Position numbers and translations under genes: made by a program
The notes under the pieces: generated by a model
Database searches by the model: none
The model's input: only the letters and a program-made list of their open reading frames with translations
What the model was told of the DNA's origin: nothing
Assembly: GCA_934643435.1 (NCBI GenBank)
Contig: CAKUCJ010000016.1
Coordinates: forward strand, 1 to 12,014
Reading direction: 5' to 3'
DNA: 12,014 nt
Source of the DNA: an uncultured Collinsella sp.
GTDB lineage: Bacteria; Actinomycetota; Coriobacteriia; Coriobacteriales; Coriobacteriaceae
Part shown: positions 1-6,256 of the stretch, piece by piece
How the letters are laid out: each line of letters begins with the position of its first letter
Position numbering within the stretch: position 1 is the stretch's first letter

Positions 1-815
1 ATGGAGCCCTTCTCCATGGAGCAGTCGGAAATGCCCAGCGTCACAAAGATGCGACGGAGCTTCTCCATAAACAGGCGAGCCTCCTCGGGCGTGCGCAGGT
101 CGGGCTCGGTAACGAGCTCGATCAGCGGCGTGCCACAGCGGTTGTAGTCGACGAGCGACTCGGCCGCGGCGGTAATGCGGCCCTCGGCACCGCCCACGTG
201 CACCATCTTGGCGGCGTCCTCCTCCATATGGATGCGCAGGATGCGGATGGGCACCGTGTAGGAGCCGTCCTCGCGGCGCTCGGGCATCTGCAGGTTGGAC
301 GCGTCGTAGCTGGCCAGGTGACCGGCACGCTGGTTGCCCTCGCGCATGGTCGACGACATGGACGTGGACAGGCCCTCGGCGTTGGCAGAGGCGCTCGCCA
401 GGCTCTGAGCCTCGGCCTCGCCAAACGCGCAGTCGGGGCGCTCGGCAGCACCGCGACCGGTCACGTCCAGGTCCAGATGGCCGTACATGGCAAAGGCGAC
501 CGGACCCTGCGTGGTCTGGAAGTTCTTGGCCATGTCGGGATAGAAGTAGTGCTTGCGGTAGAACATCGAGTGGCGCTGGATCTCGCAGTTGGTGGCGAGG
601 CCGGCCTTGACGATGCTCTCGATGGCGCGCTTGTTGGGCACCGGCAGGGCGCCGGGCAGGCCCAGGCACACCGGGCACACGTTGGCGTTGGGCTCGTCAT
701 CGTGACTGAGCTTGCAGTTGCAGAACATCTTGGTGTCGAGTGCGGTGAGCTCGGTATGGATCTCCAGGCCGATCACGGCCTCCCAATCCTGCAGGACCTC
801 GGAAAGCTCCTTCAT
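1..815 (-). CDS. gatB: Asp-tRNA(Asn)/Glu-tRNA(Gln) amidotransferase subunit B, N-terminal part
   Basis: GatB binds the mischarged Glu-tRNA(Gln) or Asp-tRNA(Asn) and phosphorylates the acyl group, so that ammonia released by GatA can convert it to Gln or Asn. Only the first 271 codons are in the window; the rest lies beyond base 1. Visible family marks are WEAVIGLEIHTEL (residues 11-23), a zinc-type cysteine set CNC...CPVC (C32, C34, C47, C50), FYPDMAKNFQTTQ (91-103), RIHMEEDAAK (194-203), DYNRCGTPLIELVTEPD (223-239) and SDCSMEKGS (263-271). The ATG overlaps the gatA stop by one base (TAATG), so translation is probably coupled. Odd: about 60 extra residues (roughly 121-188), rich in Ala, Ser and Glu, sit between LDLDVTG and the RIHMEEDA motif, where most GatB proteins have a short turn. 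The reading frame is intact through the insertion. The identification is very secure. Confidence 0.96.
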   Translation of the reverse strand, partial: MKELSEVLQDWEAVIGLEIHTELTALDTKMFCNCKLSHDDEPNANVCPVCLGLPGALPVPNKRAIESIVKAGLATNCEIQRHSMFYRKHYFYPDMAKNFQTTQGPVAFAMYGHLDLDVTGRGAAERPDCAFGEAEAQSLASASANAEGLSTSMSSTMREGNQRAGHLASYDASNLQMPERREDGSYTVPIRILRIHMEEDAAKMVHVGGAEGRITAAAESLVDYNRCGTPLIELVTEPDLRTPEEARLFMEKLRRIFVTLGISDCSMEKGS

Positions 816-2329
816 TACAGCTCGCCTCCCTTCCCGGCAAAATCGGGCGCGACGGAAAGCGCGGGCGCACCCGTGGCGGCATCGGCAAAGCCGCGCTCCA
901 GAGCGCGGGCAAACGTGAGCAGCTGACGGTCCTTAAACGCAGGTCCCACCAGCTGGGCAGAAACGGGCAGCTTGCTGTCCTCGCCCAGGCCCAGCGGCAC
1001 CGAGATGCCGCCGTTGCCGCAAATGTTGAGCGAAATGGTGTACAGGTCGGACAGGTACATCTGCGTGGGGTCGCTGATCTCGCCAAACTTAAAGGCCGTG
1101 CGCGGCGAGGCGGGCATCAGGATCGTGTCCACCTTGGCATACGCGGCGTCGTAGTCCTGCGTGATGAGCGTGCGGGCCTTCTGCGCGGCGTAGTAGTACT
1201 TGTCGTACACGCCCGAGCTCAGCAGGTAGGCGCCGAGCATCTGACGGCGCTTGGCCTCGGCACCAAAGCCGTGGGCGCGCGAGAGCGAGCTCTGGTCGGA
1301 CAGGTTGGCGCAGCCCTCCTCCTGGTAGCCGTAGCGAATGCCGTCAAAGCGGGCAAGGTTGGAGAACGCCTCGGCCGGGCCGATGACGTAGTAGGCGGCG
1401 ATGGCGGCGTCCAGATGCGGCAGGTCGATCTCGACCAGCTCGGTGCCCTGGTTCTGCAGCTCCTGGGCAGCGCGCTGAACAGCGGCCTTGACCTCGGGCG
1501 TCAGGCCCTCGGCCTCCATAAACGCGGGGATGATGCCCACGCGCTTGCCCTCGATGCTGTCGTTGAGGTGCTCGGTAAAGTCGACGGCGCAGTCCTGGCT
1601 GGTGCAATCGTACGGATCGTGGCCCGCGCCGGTAAGCGCGTTCATGGCCAGCGCGACGTCCTCGACCGTGCGGCCAAAGGGGCCAACCTGGTCGAGCGAC
1701 GAGCCAAAGGCCACCACGCCGTAACGGCTCACGGCGCCATACGTGGGCTTAAGGCCCACCACGCCGCAGAGCGCCGCCGGCTGGCGGATGGAGCCGCCGG
1801 TGTCCGAACCCAGCGAAAGCGCGACCTCGCCCGCGGCAACGGCGGCAGCGGAGCCGCCCGAGGAGCCGCCGGGCACGCGCTCGGTATCCCAAGGGTTGTT
1901 GGTGCGGTGGAACGCCGAGCTCTCGGTGGAGCTGCCAAAGGCAAACTCGTCCATGTTGGCCTTGCCCATGGGCAGGCAGCCGGCATCGAGCATACGCTGG
2001 ACGCAGGTGGCGGTGTAGACGCTCTGGTAGTTCTCGAGCATACGGGAAGCGCAGGTGGTGCGCGTGCCCACAAGGTTCATGTTGTCCTTGATGGCCAGCG
2101 GCACGCCCGCGAGCGGGGGCAGCGGCTTTCCGGCGGCACGGTCGGCATCCACGCGCGCGGCGGCCTCAAGCGCAAGCTCGGGCGCCACCTGCAGGAATGC
2201 TTGGACCCCGCCCTCGCGCGCCTCGATGGCGGCAAGGGAGGCCTGGGCCACCTCGGTAGCGGTAAAGTCGCCGGCGGCAACGCCCGCGGCGATCTGGGCG
2301 GCGGTAAGGGAATCGAAGCTCTGTGCCAT
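815..2329 (-). CDS. gatA: Asp-tRNA(Asn)/Glu-tRNA(Gln) amidotransferase subunit A (glutaminase)
   Basis: GatA is the amidase subunit that hydrolyses glutamine and channels ammonia to GatB. The 504-residue product is slightly longer than the usual 480-490. The amidase-signature Ser-cisSer-Lys triad is complete: K81 in GVPLAIKDN, S156 in the GGSSGGS glycine-serine motif, and S180 in GSDTGGSIRQPA. These positions are offset by two from the known Staphylococcus aureus triad (K79, S154, S178). The downstream GLKPTYGAVSRYG and SLDQVGPFGRTVED stretches are also typical. The start is the ATG that overlaps the gatC stop by one base (TAATG), and the stop overlaps the gatB ATG in the same way. The three cistrons are therefore end to end and presumably co-translated to keep the subunits stoichiometric. 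Nothing in the protein looks damaged. Confidence 0.98.
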   Translation of the reverse strand: MAQSFDSLTAAQIAAGVAAGDFTATEVAQASLAAIEAREGGVQAFLQVAPELALEAAARVDADRAAGKPLPPLAGVPLAIKDNMNLVGTRTTCASRMLENYQSVYTATCVQRMLDAGCLPMGKANMDEFAFGSSTESSAFHRTNNPWDTERVPGGSSGGSAAAVAAGEVALSLGSDTGGSIRQPAALCGVVGLKPTYGAVSRYGVVAFGSSLDQVGPFGRTVEDVALAMNALTGAGHDPYDCTSQDCAVDFTEHLNDSIEGKRVGIIPAFMEAEGLTPEVKAAVQRAAQELQNQGTELVEIDLPHLDAAIAAYYVIGPAEAFSNLARFDGIRYGYQEEGCANLSDQSSLSRAHGFGAEAKRRQMLGAYLLSSGVYDKYYYAAQKARTLITQDYDAAYAKVDTILMPASPRTAFKFGEISDPTQMYLSDLYTISLNICGNGGISVPLGLGEDSKLPVSAQLVGPAFKDRQLLTFARALERGFADAATGAPALSVAPDFAGKGGEL

Positions 2330-2640
2330 TACTCGCTCTCCCCCTCTCCCAAAATGGACGGCACGCGGAAATAGCGGTCGCGCGCGCTGCCGGCGTTCTC
2401 CAGCGCAACATCGAGCGGCAGATCGCGCTCGGGCTCGCGCAGGTCGTCGCCCATCACGTTGGACAGGCTTCCGATGGGATGGAACGTGGGTTCCACGTCG
2501 GGCAAATCATATTGCAAGACGGGCTCGAGCATCTGGACGGCGTCGTTCATGTAGGACGTCATCTGGGTGAGCTCGTCATCGGTCAGTGCGATCTTTGCGT
2601 ACTCGGCGATGCCGCGCACGTCTTTCTCGCTGAGTGCCAT
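2329..2640 (-). CDS. gatC: Asp-tRNA(Asn)/Glu-tRNA(Gln) amidotransferase subunit C
   Basis: GatC is the small subunit that wraps around GatA and stabilises the GatCAB complex. It is 103 residues from MALSEKDV, close to the usual 95-100. It shows the family pattern: an N-terminal helix (VRGIAEYAKIALTDDE), the central helix ending in MLEPVLQYDLPDVEPT, and a C-terminal DRYFRVPSIL tail, the counterpart of the usual FxVPxxL/V ending. An in-frame ATG six codons upstream (2658) is less likely, because it sits on top of a strong Shine-Dalgarno sequence (GGAAGGGAG, 2654-2646) that serves the ATG at 2640. It is the first gene of the gatCAB operon and has a candidate promoter at about 2676-2681. Confidence 0.95.
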   Translation of the reverse strand: MALSEKDVRGIAEYAKIALTDDELTQMTSYMNDAVQMLEPVLQYDLPDVEPTFHPIGSLSNVMGDDLREPERDLPLDVALENAGSARDRYFRVPSILGEGESE

Positions 2641-2654
2641 AGGCGCTCCCTTCC
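2641..2654 (-). promoter_or_regulatory. gatC ribosome binding site that decides the start
   Basis: On the minus strand GGAAGGGAG (2654-2646) lies five bases before the ATG at 2640. The alternative ATG at 2658 overlaps this site and has no comparable site of its own. This supports MALSEK as the N-terminus. Confidence 0.75.
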
Positions 2655-2668
2655 GCATAACAGTTAAA

Positions 2669-2681
2669 CCGCTCTAGTATA
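2669..2681 (-). promoter_or_regulatory. Candidate gatCAB promoter -10 region
   Basis: The minus strand reads CTGTATACTAGAG; TATACT at 2681-2676 matches five of six bases of the sigma-70 -10 box. Transcription from about 2669 would give a leader of roughly 29 bases before gatC. The -35 region is poor (GCTCCA at 17-bp spacing), so the call rests on the -10 box and its position. Confidence 0.45.
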
Positions 2682-2780
2682 CAGGGCAACGCCGGCTTGG
2701 AGCAGGCGCTTTACCCAAATGCAGCGAAAACGTAACGAGGACGGCGGGTCGGCAGGGCGCGGTTCGGCGGACCTGCGGCG

Positions 2781-2812
2781 AAAACCGTCCCGCCTGCAAC
2801 CAAAACCGTCCC
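2781..2812. repeat. Short direct repeats of AAAACCGTCCC
   Basis: AAAACCGTCCC occurs at 2781-2791 and again at 2802-2812, a 21-bp period. A third, inverted copy lacking one A (GGGACGGTTT) lies at 2858-2867. The second and third copies form the outer arms of the long inverted repeat at 2803-2867. No coding function is apparent; reading frames across this stretch are low-complexity and lack ribosome binding sites. Confidence 0.7.
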
Positions 2813-2867
2813 AACATTCGACGTTTTTCGCCAAAATCGCGATTTTCGCCGAATGTTGGGACGGTTT
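2803..2867. repeat. Long inverted repeat, 18-bp perfect stem with 29-base loop
   Basis: AAACCGTCCCAACATTCG (2803-2820) is perfectly complementary to CGAATGTTGGGACGGTTT (2850-2867). The loop holds a 14-base palindrome, AAAATCGCGATTTT (2833-2846), and two direct copies of TTTTCGCC (2825-2832, 2843-2850). On the minus strand the 3' arm ends in TTTT, so it could stop transcription coming from the sortase gene. The arrangement looks more like a mobile intergenic repeat than a simple terminator. Confidence 0.8.
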
Positions 2868-2880
2868 GGAGGCCCTCGGG

Positions 2881-2913
2881 CCACCACAAAAGTGCCTGTC
2901 CCCATTGTGGTGG
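2881..2913 (-). repeat. Hairpin with GCCTGTCCCC loop core, copy 1
   Basis: CCACCACAA (2881-2889) pairs perfectly with TTGTGGTGG (2905-2913) around the loop AAGTGCCTGTCCCCA. It begins 13 bp after the sortase stop codon on the coding strand. There is no T-tract after it, so it is not a classical terminator. A second copy with the same loop core but a different stem lies at 11696-11727, also just after a stop codon. Confidence 0.8.
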
Positions 2914-2926
2914 TTCCGAACGATGG

Positions 2927-3865
2927 CTATGCCGAGGCCTTGGCCTTGAGGCGTTTTCGGATTGAGTGGATGACGATGTCCAGCAGCAACAGCAGGATGG
3001 CCATGACCACGATGAGCACGGCGAACTCGCGCTTGCCCCAGTGGCGGCCGGCAAGCGACTTTTGCTTGTCGACGTCCTTCTTGTTGTACTTGGTGCGCAC
3101 GCAATGCACCAGCAGACGATGATCGTTCACGCCATAGGGCGTGCAGGTGACGAGCGTCACCTTGTCGGCGCCGGGCTCGATGGTCAGCGACACCATCTCC
3201 TCGGGCAGCACGACCTCGGAGTCCACCATCTTGTAGGCAAGCGTCTTGTTCATGGTGTGCAGCAGCACCAGGTCGCCGGGCTCCAGCGAGTGGATATCGT
3301 CGAACATGCTCAGGTTGCGCATGCCCGAGTGCGCGGTGAGCACGCAATGCGTCGAGTTGCCGCCCACCGGCAGGCTCGTGCCCTCCAGGTGGCCAACGCC
3401 CGCCATAAGGACTTCCTCGCTCGTGCCGTGGTAGATGGGCATGCTCACGTCGATGGAGGGGATCTCGACCCAGCTCATCATGGGGTCGCGGTCAAAGATA
3501 AGCTGCTGAGCATAGGGCTCGATCTGGTCGGCGGGAAGCTCGGTCGCCTCGCCCGCCAGCTGTTCGTTATAGGAGCGCGCCTGCAGCAGGATGCGCTCGC
3601 GCTCCTCTTCCGAAAGCGCGTCCACGGTGCTGGACACGGTGCTGATTTGGTTGAACACACCCGAGGCCTCGAGCCGGTCCAAGATCCACGGCCAGGTCAT
3701 GAGGCCCACGCCAATAAGGATGATGACGATGGTGATGAGCCGGTCGGCCCAACGCGGCAGTCGCTTGCGACGACGTTTGGGCTTTGGTTGAGGCTTGGGC
3801 TGGGGGCTTGAGTCACCGTTGTCCGCGGCGTTATCGCTCTTCATGTGTTTGGCACCCCGCACCAT
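2927..3865 (-). CDS. Class C (pilus-polymerising) sortase
   Basis: This membrane transpeptidase cleaves LPxTG-type signals and joins pilin subunits through a pilin lysine. In the 312-residue form the catalytic residues are H179 (LTAHSG), C241 (TLVTCTPYG) and R250 (NDHRLLVH), the class C pattern. GTSEEVLMAGVGHLEGTSLPVGG is also typical of the class. There is a cytoplasmic Lys/Arg/Pro-rich N-terminus, one membrane span near residues 42-60 and a second near 282-300 followed by a basic tail; two anchors are usual for class C. I do not see the usual DP(F/W/Y) lid motif; EPY, about residues 116-118, is the nearest thing. The start is the ATG at 3865, nine bases after AGGAG. A GTG at 3868 is six bases away and equally possible, and an ATG at 3844 is less likely. 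It lies 3' of the three pilus-substrate genes but behind a terminator. Confidence 0.95.
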   Translation of the reverse strand: MVRGAKHMKSDNAADNGDSSPQPKPQPKPKRRRKRLPRWADRLITIVIILIGVGLMTWPWILDRLEASGVFNQISTVSSTVDALSEEERERILLQARSYNEQLAGEATELPADQIEPYAQQLIFDRDPMMSWVEIPSIDVSMPIYHGTSEEVLMAGVGHLEGTSLPVGGNSTHCVLTAHSGMRNLSMFDDIHSLEPGDLVLLHTMNKTLAYKMVDSEVVLPEEMVSLTIEPGADKVTLVTCTPYGVNDHRLLVHCVRTKYNKKDVDKQKSLAGRHWGKREFAVLIVVMAILLLLLDIVIHSIRKRLKAKASA

Positions 3866-3896
3866 CACCGGTCACTCCTCTACAGCTCAGGTTGTC

Positions 3897-3909
3897 TAAA
3901 CAAATAATA
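3897..3909 (-). promoter_or_regulatory. Candidate sortase promoter -10 region
   Basis: On the minus strand TATTAT (3909-3904) matches five of six bases of a -10 box. It would start a transcript about 30 bases before the sortase start. No good -35 box is visible at 16-18 bp. The idea of separate sortase transcription is strengthened by the terminators lying between the backbone pilin and this point. Confidence 0.35.
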
Positions 3910-3962
3910 GCCGATTAACAGGCTCTCACGCCGAGCATAGGCCCGTATTTGAGTTTTCAAAA

Positions 3963-3992
3963 TATCCCGAATCGGCGGAGCGATTCGGGATA
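3963..3992 (-). terminator. 12-bp perfect inverted repeat, possible terminator or operator
   Basis: TATCCCGAATCG (3963-3974) and CGATTCGGGATA (3981-3992) flank a six-base loop. On the minus strand the stem is followed by TTTTGAAAAC, a short T-run, so it can serve as a weak rho-independent terminator. Because it also lies about 55 bp upstream of the candidate sortase -10 box, it could instead be a protein-binding dyad. Confidence 0.5.
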
Positions 3993-4066
3993 CAATAGCT
4001 ACAGGAAACGACGCATCCCGCGTAAATGAACGTGAGCGCGGGCGGCCTAGTTTTCTGGTTTTGTTA

Positions 4067-4094
4067 AATGCCCGGGATCCGACCCCCGGGCATT
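4067..4094. terminator. GC-rich hairpin, possible terminator
   Basis: AATGCCCGGG (4067-4076) pairs with CCCGGGCATT (4085-4094) around ATCCGACC. On the plus strand it is followed by CTTATTT. On the minus strand it is followed by TAACAAAACC, a poor T-run. It is a strong stem whose active direction is unclear, and there is no obvious plus-strand gene for it to serve. Confidence 0.4.
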
Positions 4095-4097
4095 CTT

Positions 4098-4121
4098 ATT
4101 TGCGCTTGTTGCGGCGCAAAT
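4098..4121. repeat. 8-bp inverted repeat
   Basis: ATTTGCGC (4098-4105) and GCGCAAAT (4114-4121) flank the loop TTGTTGCG. It lies directly beside the hairpin at 4067-4094, so a transcript of either strand would carry two stems in tandem. Its function is unknown. Confidence 0.5.
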
Positions 4122-4247
4122 GCCTTCTACCGTCCGCACCGCGCGAGCGCCTACGGACCTTAAACCGAACCTCATACGAGTCAAGAAACGCGATGACGAA
4201 TGAGTCCGCATCGGACGGTGGAGGCTGCCTGCGTTGTCCAAAAAGAA

Positions 4248-4278
4248 CGGGGCAAACTCCAGTGCGGAGTCTGCCCCG
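4248..4278 (-). terminator. Rho-independent terminator of the pilus-substrate genes
   Basis: CGGGGCA (4248-4254) pairs with TGCCCCG (4272-4278), then a one-base mismatch, then ACTCC (4256-4260) with GGAGT (4266-4270) around a five-base loop. On the minus strand this GC-rich stem runs straight into TTCTTTTTGG. It lies 100 bp after the backbone pilin stop, which is where the pilin mRNA should end. Read-through would be needed for any co-transcription of the sortase. Confidence 0.78.
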
Positions 4279-4378
4279 AAAAGAGAATGGCAAAGCAAGA
4301 GCGTCGATGGACGAGAAAAGTGTCCGCAAGTCTCATGGCCATCACATCCCACCTGCCAAAGGGATGGGTGAGTGAGCG

Positions 4379-6148
4379 TTACTCCTGCTCGGACTCCTCA
4401 GCCTGCTTACGGCTGCGGATGAGGTGCGCCACGCCGATGCACAGCACCGCGCCACCAGCGATCCAAGTGAAGGTCACGCCGTTAAGACCGGTGAGCGGGA
4501 GGCCAACGGACTTGGTGTTACCGACGTTGATGGTGACTTCGCCGGTAGTGGGGTTGGTGCCGGTGTCGTCCTTACCGGTCAGTTCATTGTCGCCGGGAGT
4601 GTTATTAAGCTCACCAAAGGCGATGTCCGAACGAGTTTGCTCAAACTCGGCCTTAAGCGATTCAATCTTCGTACCGTTGCTGTCGTACGTCGGAGTGATG
4701 GTGAAAGTGAAGGGCTGGGCAGCAGTATAGCTGTCGCCGGGAGTCTGGACCTCGGTCACCTTGTAGGAGCCGGCATCGAGACCACTGGCAGCAATCTTAC
4801 CCTCGGCGTCGGACGTGAACTTCACGTACTCGGGAAGGTCGGTACCCTCGACGGTCACGAGTTGACCAGCAACAACGTTTTCAGCCTCACAGTCCTCCGA
4901 GGCAACGTACTGACCCATCGTGTTTGCATCATCGGACTGGATGGTGAATACGGCGCCCCCAAGGCCCTTCTCAGTGCCCTGATCAACCTTGTTGAGGTTG
5001 AGCTTAAAGGTGAAGTCTCCAGCGCCACCTTCGACAGACGTTCCTGTTCCTTCGGTATAGGGGTTGTTGGAGTACTCGAGCTTAACAGCGTTATAGTTTC
5101 CCTTTTTCCCCTCAGTGCCGTTACCCGTAACGGCATTCTTGTTGAGCTTCGCCTTATAGAAGACAACAATCTCCGTGTCGGCATTTACGGAGTCGATATC
5201 CTTGAGACCCTTTTTGCCCGTGGCCTTGTCAACGGCAAAGTTGACAGTCAAAACACGGTTGTCCTCAGTTGGAGTAGTCAGGTCATAGCCGCTATTGATG
5301 AGAGTATAAACACCGTTGTTCACTGCATAGACTTTAAGCGAACCACCCACGTAGTCGAGGCCATTCGAAAGAGTATCCGTGAACTTGTATGCATAGGAGT
5401 CATAGGTGGCGTAGTTATCCGCAACCTTACCGGTAAGCTTGTAGGTCACTTCCTGTCCGATTTGAGAGTTGGCAACGCCAGCCCAACCAGTTGTCAGCTG
5501 CGTGGGATCAGCAGAAGTCGCGGCAAGAACCTTCTTGTCGACAGTGGGAATGCTGGTCTTCTCAGTTACAGTCACGGCTTCGCCGCCCACGACGGCGAAA
5601 ATCGGCGAGGTACCGGTCTGCTTCTCGCTAGCCTTAAGCGAGTCAGCATCGGTCATAAACAGGAAATAGCCCTTGTGCGTGGCGGTAAAGGGAGTGCCCG
5701 CAGCAAAAGCATTGCCGTCCGCAAGCACGCTCTTTTCGACGGCCAGGGCAATCTTATTGAGAAGATCATCCTTCTTCACGACCGTGGACGTAGAGGTGCC
5801 CGTGAGTGTTTCAGAAAGGTAATCGGCGACACCCTGCGGAGTCGACGCATTGGTGATGCCCGGCGCGTTTTCAGCCGTAAGGACACCGAGAACGGCAGTC
5901 TTCGCTTCAGGGCTCGCCCATTCGACGTTGGAAACGACCTTTTTGCCGTCCTTGTCCACGACGTCGGCCTTAAAGATCTGGTACGCCTTGAACCTGGTGT
6001 TTCCGTTGGTTGCGTTCTGTGTGATGGTGATGGTGTTGTCGCCCTCAGCAAACGCCATGGTCACCGGGGCCATAACTCCGCCGAAGCTCAGCGCCGCAGT
6101 GAGGCCTGCCGTCACTGCCAGGCGGGCGATGTTCTTGCTCATGCTCAT
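4379..6148 (-). CDS. LPxTG-anchored backbone (major) fimbrial pilin with isopeptide D2 and SpaA/CnaB-type domains
   Basis: This is the likely shaft subunit of a covalent pilus: 589 residues, secreted by Sec and linked by the class C sortase. Residues 1-34 are a signal peptide ending AFA/EG. An N-terminal domain (YQIFKADVVDKDG, 57-68) is followed by a pilin-type lysine motif IPTVDKKV (K205/K206). A D2-type isopeptide domain ends at VKLEYSNNPY (355-364). A SpaA/CnaB-type domain runs from LNKVDQ (K387) with GLGGAVFTI to the E-box YKVTEVQTPGDSY (E466). The sorting signal is LPLTG (550-554), a hydrophobic span and RSRK, then an unusually acidic tail EESEQE. The ATG at 6148 is chosen for GAGG eight bases upstream and for the signal peptide; a longer frame to 6253 is not supported. 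Base use is lower in GC than in the ancillary pilin gene. It is called the backbone because of its fold and its position next to the sortase; this is an inference. Confidence 0.92.
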   Translation of the reverse strand: MSMSKNIARLAVTAGLTAALSFGGVMAPVTMAFAEGDNTITITQNATNGNTRFKAYQIFKADVVDKDGKKVVSNVEWASPEAKTAVLGVLTAENAPGITNASTPQGVADYLSETLTGTSTSTVVKKDDLLNKIALAVEKSVLADGNAFAAGTPFTATHKGYFLFMTDADSLKASEKQTGTSPIFAVVGGEAVTVTEKTSIPTVDKKVLAATSADPTQLTTGWAGVANSQIGQEVTYKLTGKVADNYATYDSYAYKFTDTLSNGLDYVGGSLKVYAVNNGVYTLINSGYDLTTPTEDNRVLTVNFAVDKATGKKGLKDIDSVNADTEIVVFYKAKLNKNAVTGNGTEGKKGNYNAVKLEYSNNPYTEGTGTSVEGGAGDFTFKLNLNKVDQGTEKGLGGAVFTIQSDDANTMGQYVASEDCEAENVVAGQLVTVEGTDLPEYVKFTSDAEGKIAASGLDAGSYKVTEVQTPGDSYTAAQPFTFTITPTYDSNGTKIESLKAEFEQTRSDIAFGELNNTPGDNELTGKDDTGTNPTTGEVTINVGNTKSVGLPLTGLNGVTFTWIAGGAVLCIGVAHLIRSRKQAEESEQE

Positions 6149-6161
6149 CTTCTTTTCCTCT
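6149..6161 (-). promoter_or_regulatory. Backbone pilin ribosome binding site
   Basis: The minus strand reads AGAGGAAAAGAAG immediately before ATG AGC ATG AGC. GAGG (6160-6157) is eight bases from the ATG at 6148. It fixes the start at MSMSKN and excludes the longer in-frame extension. Confidence 0.75.
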
Positions 6162-6231
6162 GTTTTCTGCTTGAAATCCATTTGATCTAAAACCATCTGT
6201 CTGTGTCTAAGCATTTGCTTGGTTATGTCTC

Positions 6232-6250
6232 GCCCCGCTCTCTGTGGGGC
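6232..6250 (-). promoter_or_regulatory. Small hairpin between the two pilin genes
   Basis: GCCCC (6232-6236) pairs with GGGGC (6246-6250) around nine bases, seven bases after the ancillary pilin stop. There is no T-run, so it is unlikely to stop transcription. It could protect or separate the more abundant backbone-pilin message. The rest of the 108-bp spacer (6149-6256) holds only the backbone pilin ribosome binding site. Confidence 0.35.
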
Positions 6251-6256
6251 CATTGG

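Larger units (their letters stand above)
3869..4378. other. 510-bp intergenic region between backbone pilin and sortase
   Basis: No convincing gene is present. The stretch carries four perfect or near-perfect hairpins (4248-4278, 4098-4121, 4067-4094 and 3963-3992) and a possible sortase promoter near 3904-3909. Short reading frames here lack ribosome binding sites and run through the hairpins. The layout suggests that the pilin transcript ends or is thinned out here. Confidence 0.7.

Noticed and set aside
1271..2374. Long plus-strand open frame opposite gatA, and similar plus-strand frames opposite the pilin genes
   Set aside because: High-GC coding sequence often leaves the antisense frame open. 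These frames lack ribosome binding sites and domains, while the minus-strand proteins are certain.
3991..4101. Possible plus-strand small RNA from TACAAT (3991-3996) to the hairpin at 4067-4094
   Set aside because: There is no -35 box at a workable distance and no recognised RNA family; the -10-like box overlaps the 3963-3992 stem.
4096..4329. 77-codon minus-strand frame ending RRHLRRNKRK just before a hairpin
   Set aside because: It has no ribosome binding site, runs through the terminator at 4248-4278 and shows no recognisable domain.
6149..6253. N-terminal extension of the backbone pilin to 6253
   Set aside because: It would bury the signal peptide 35 residues inside the protein and lacks a ribosome binding site; the ATG at 6148 has one.
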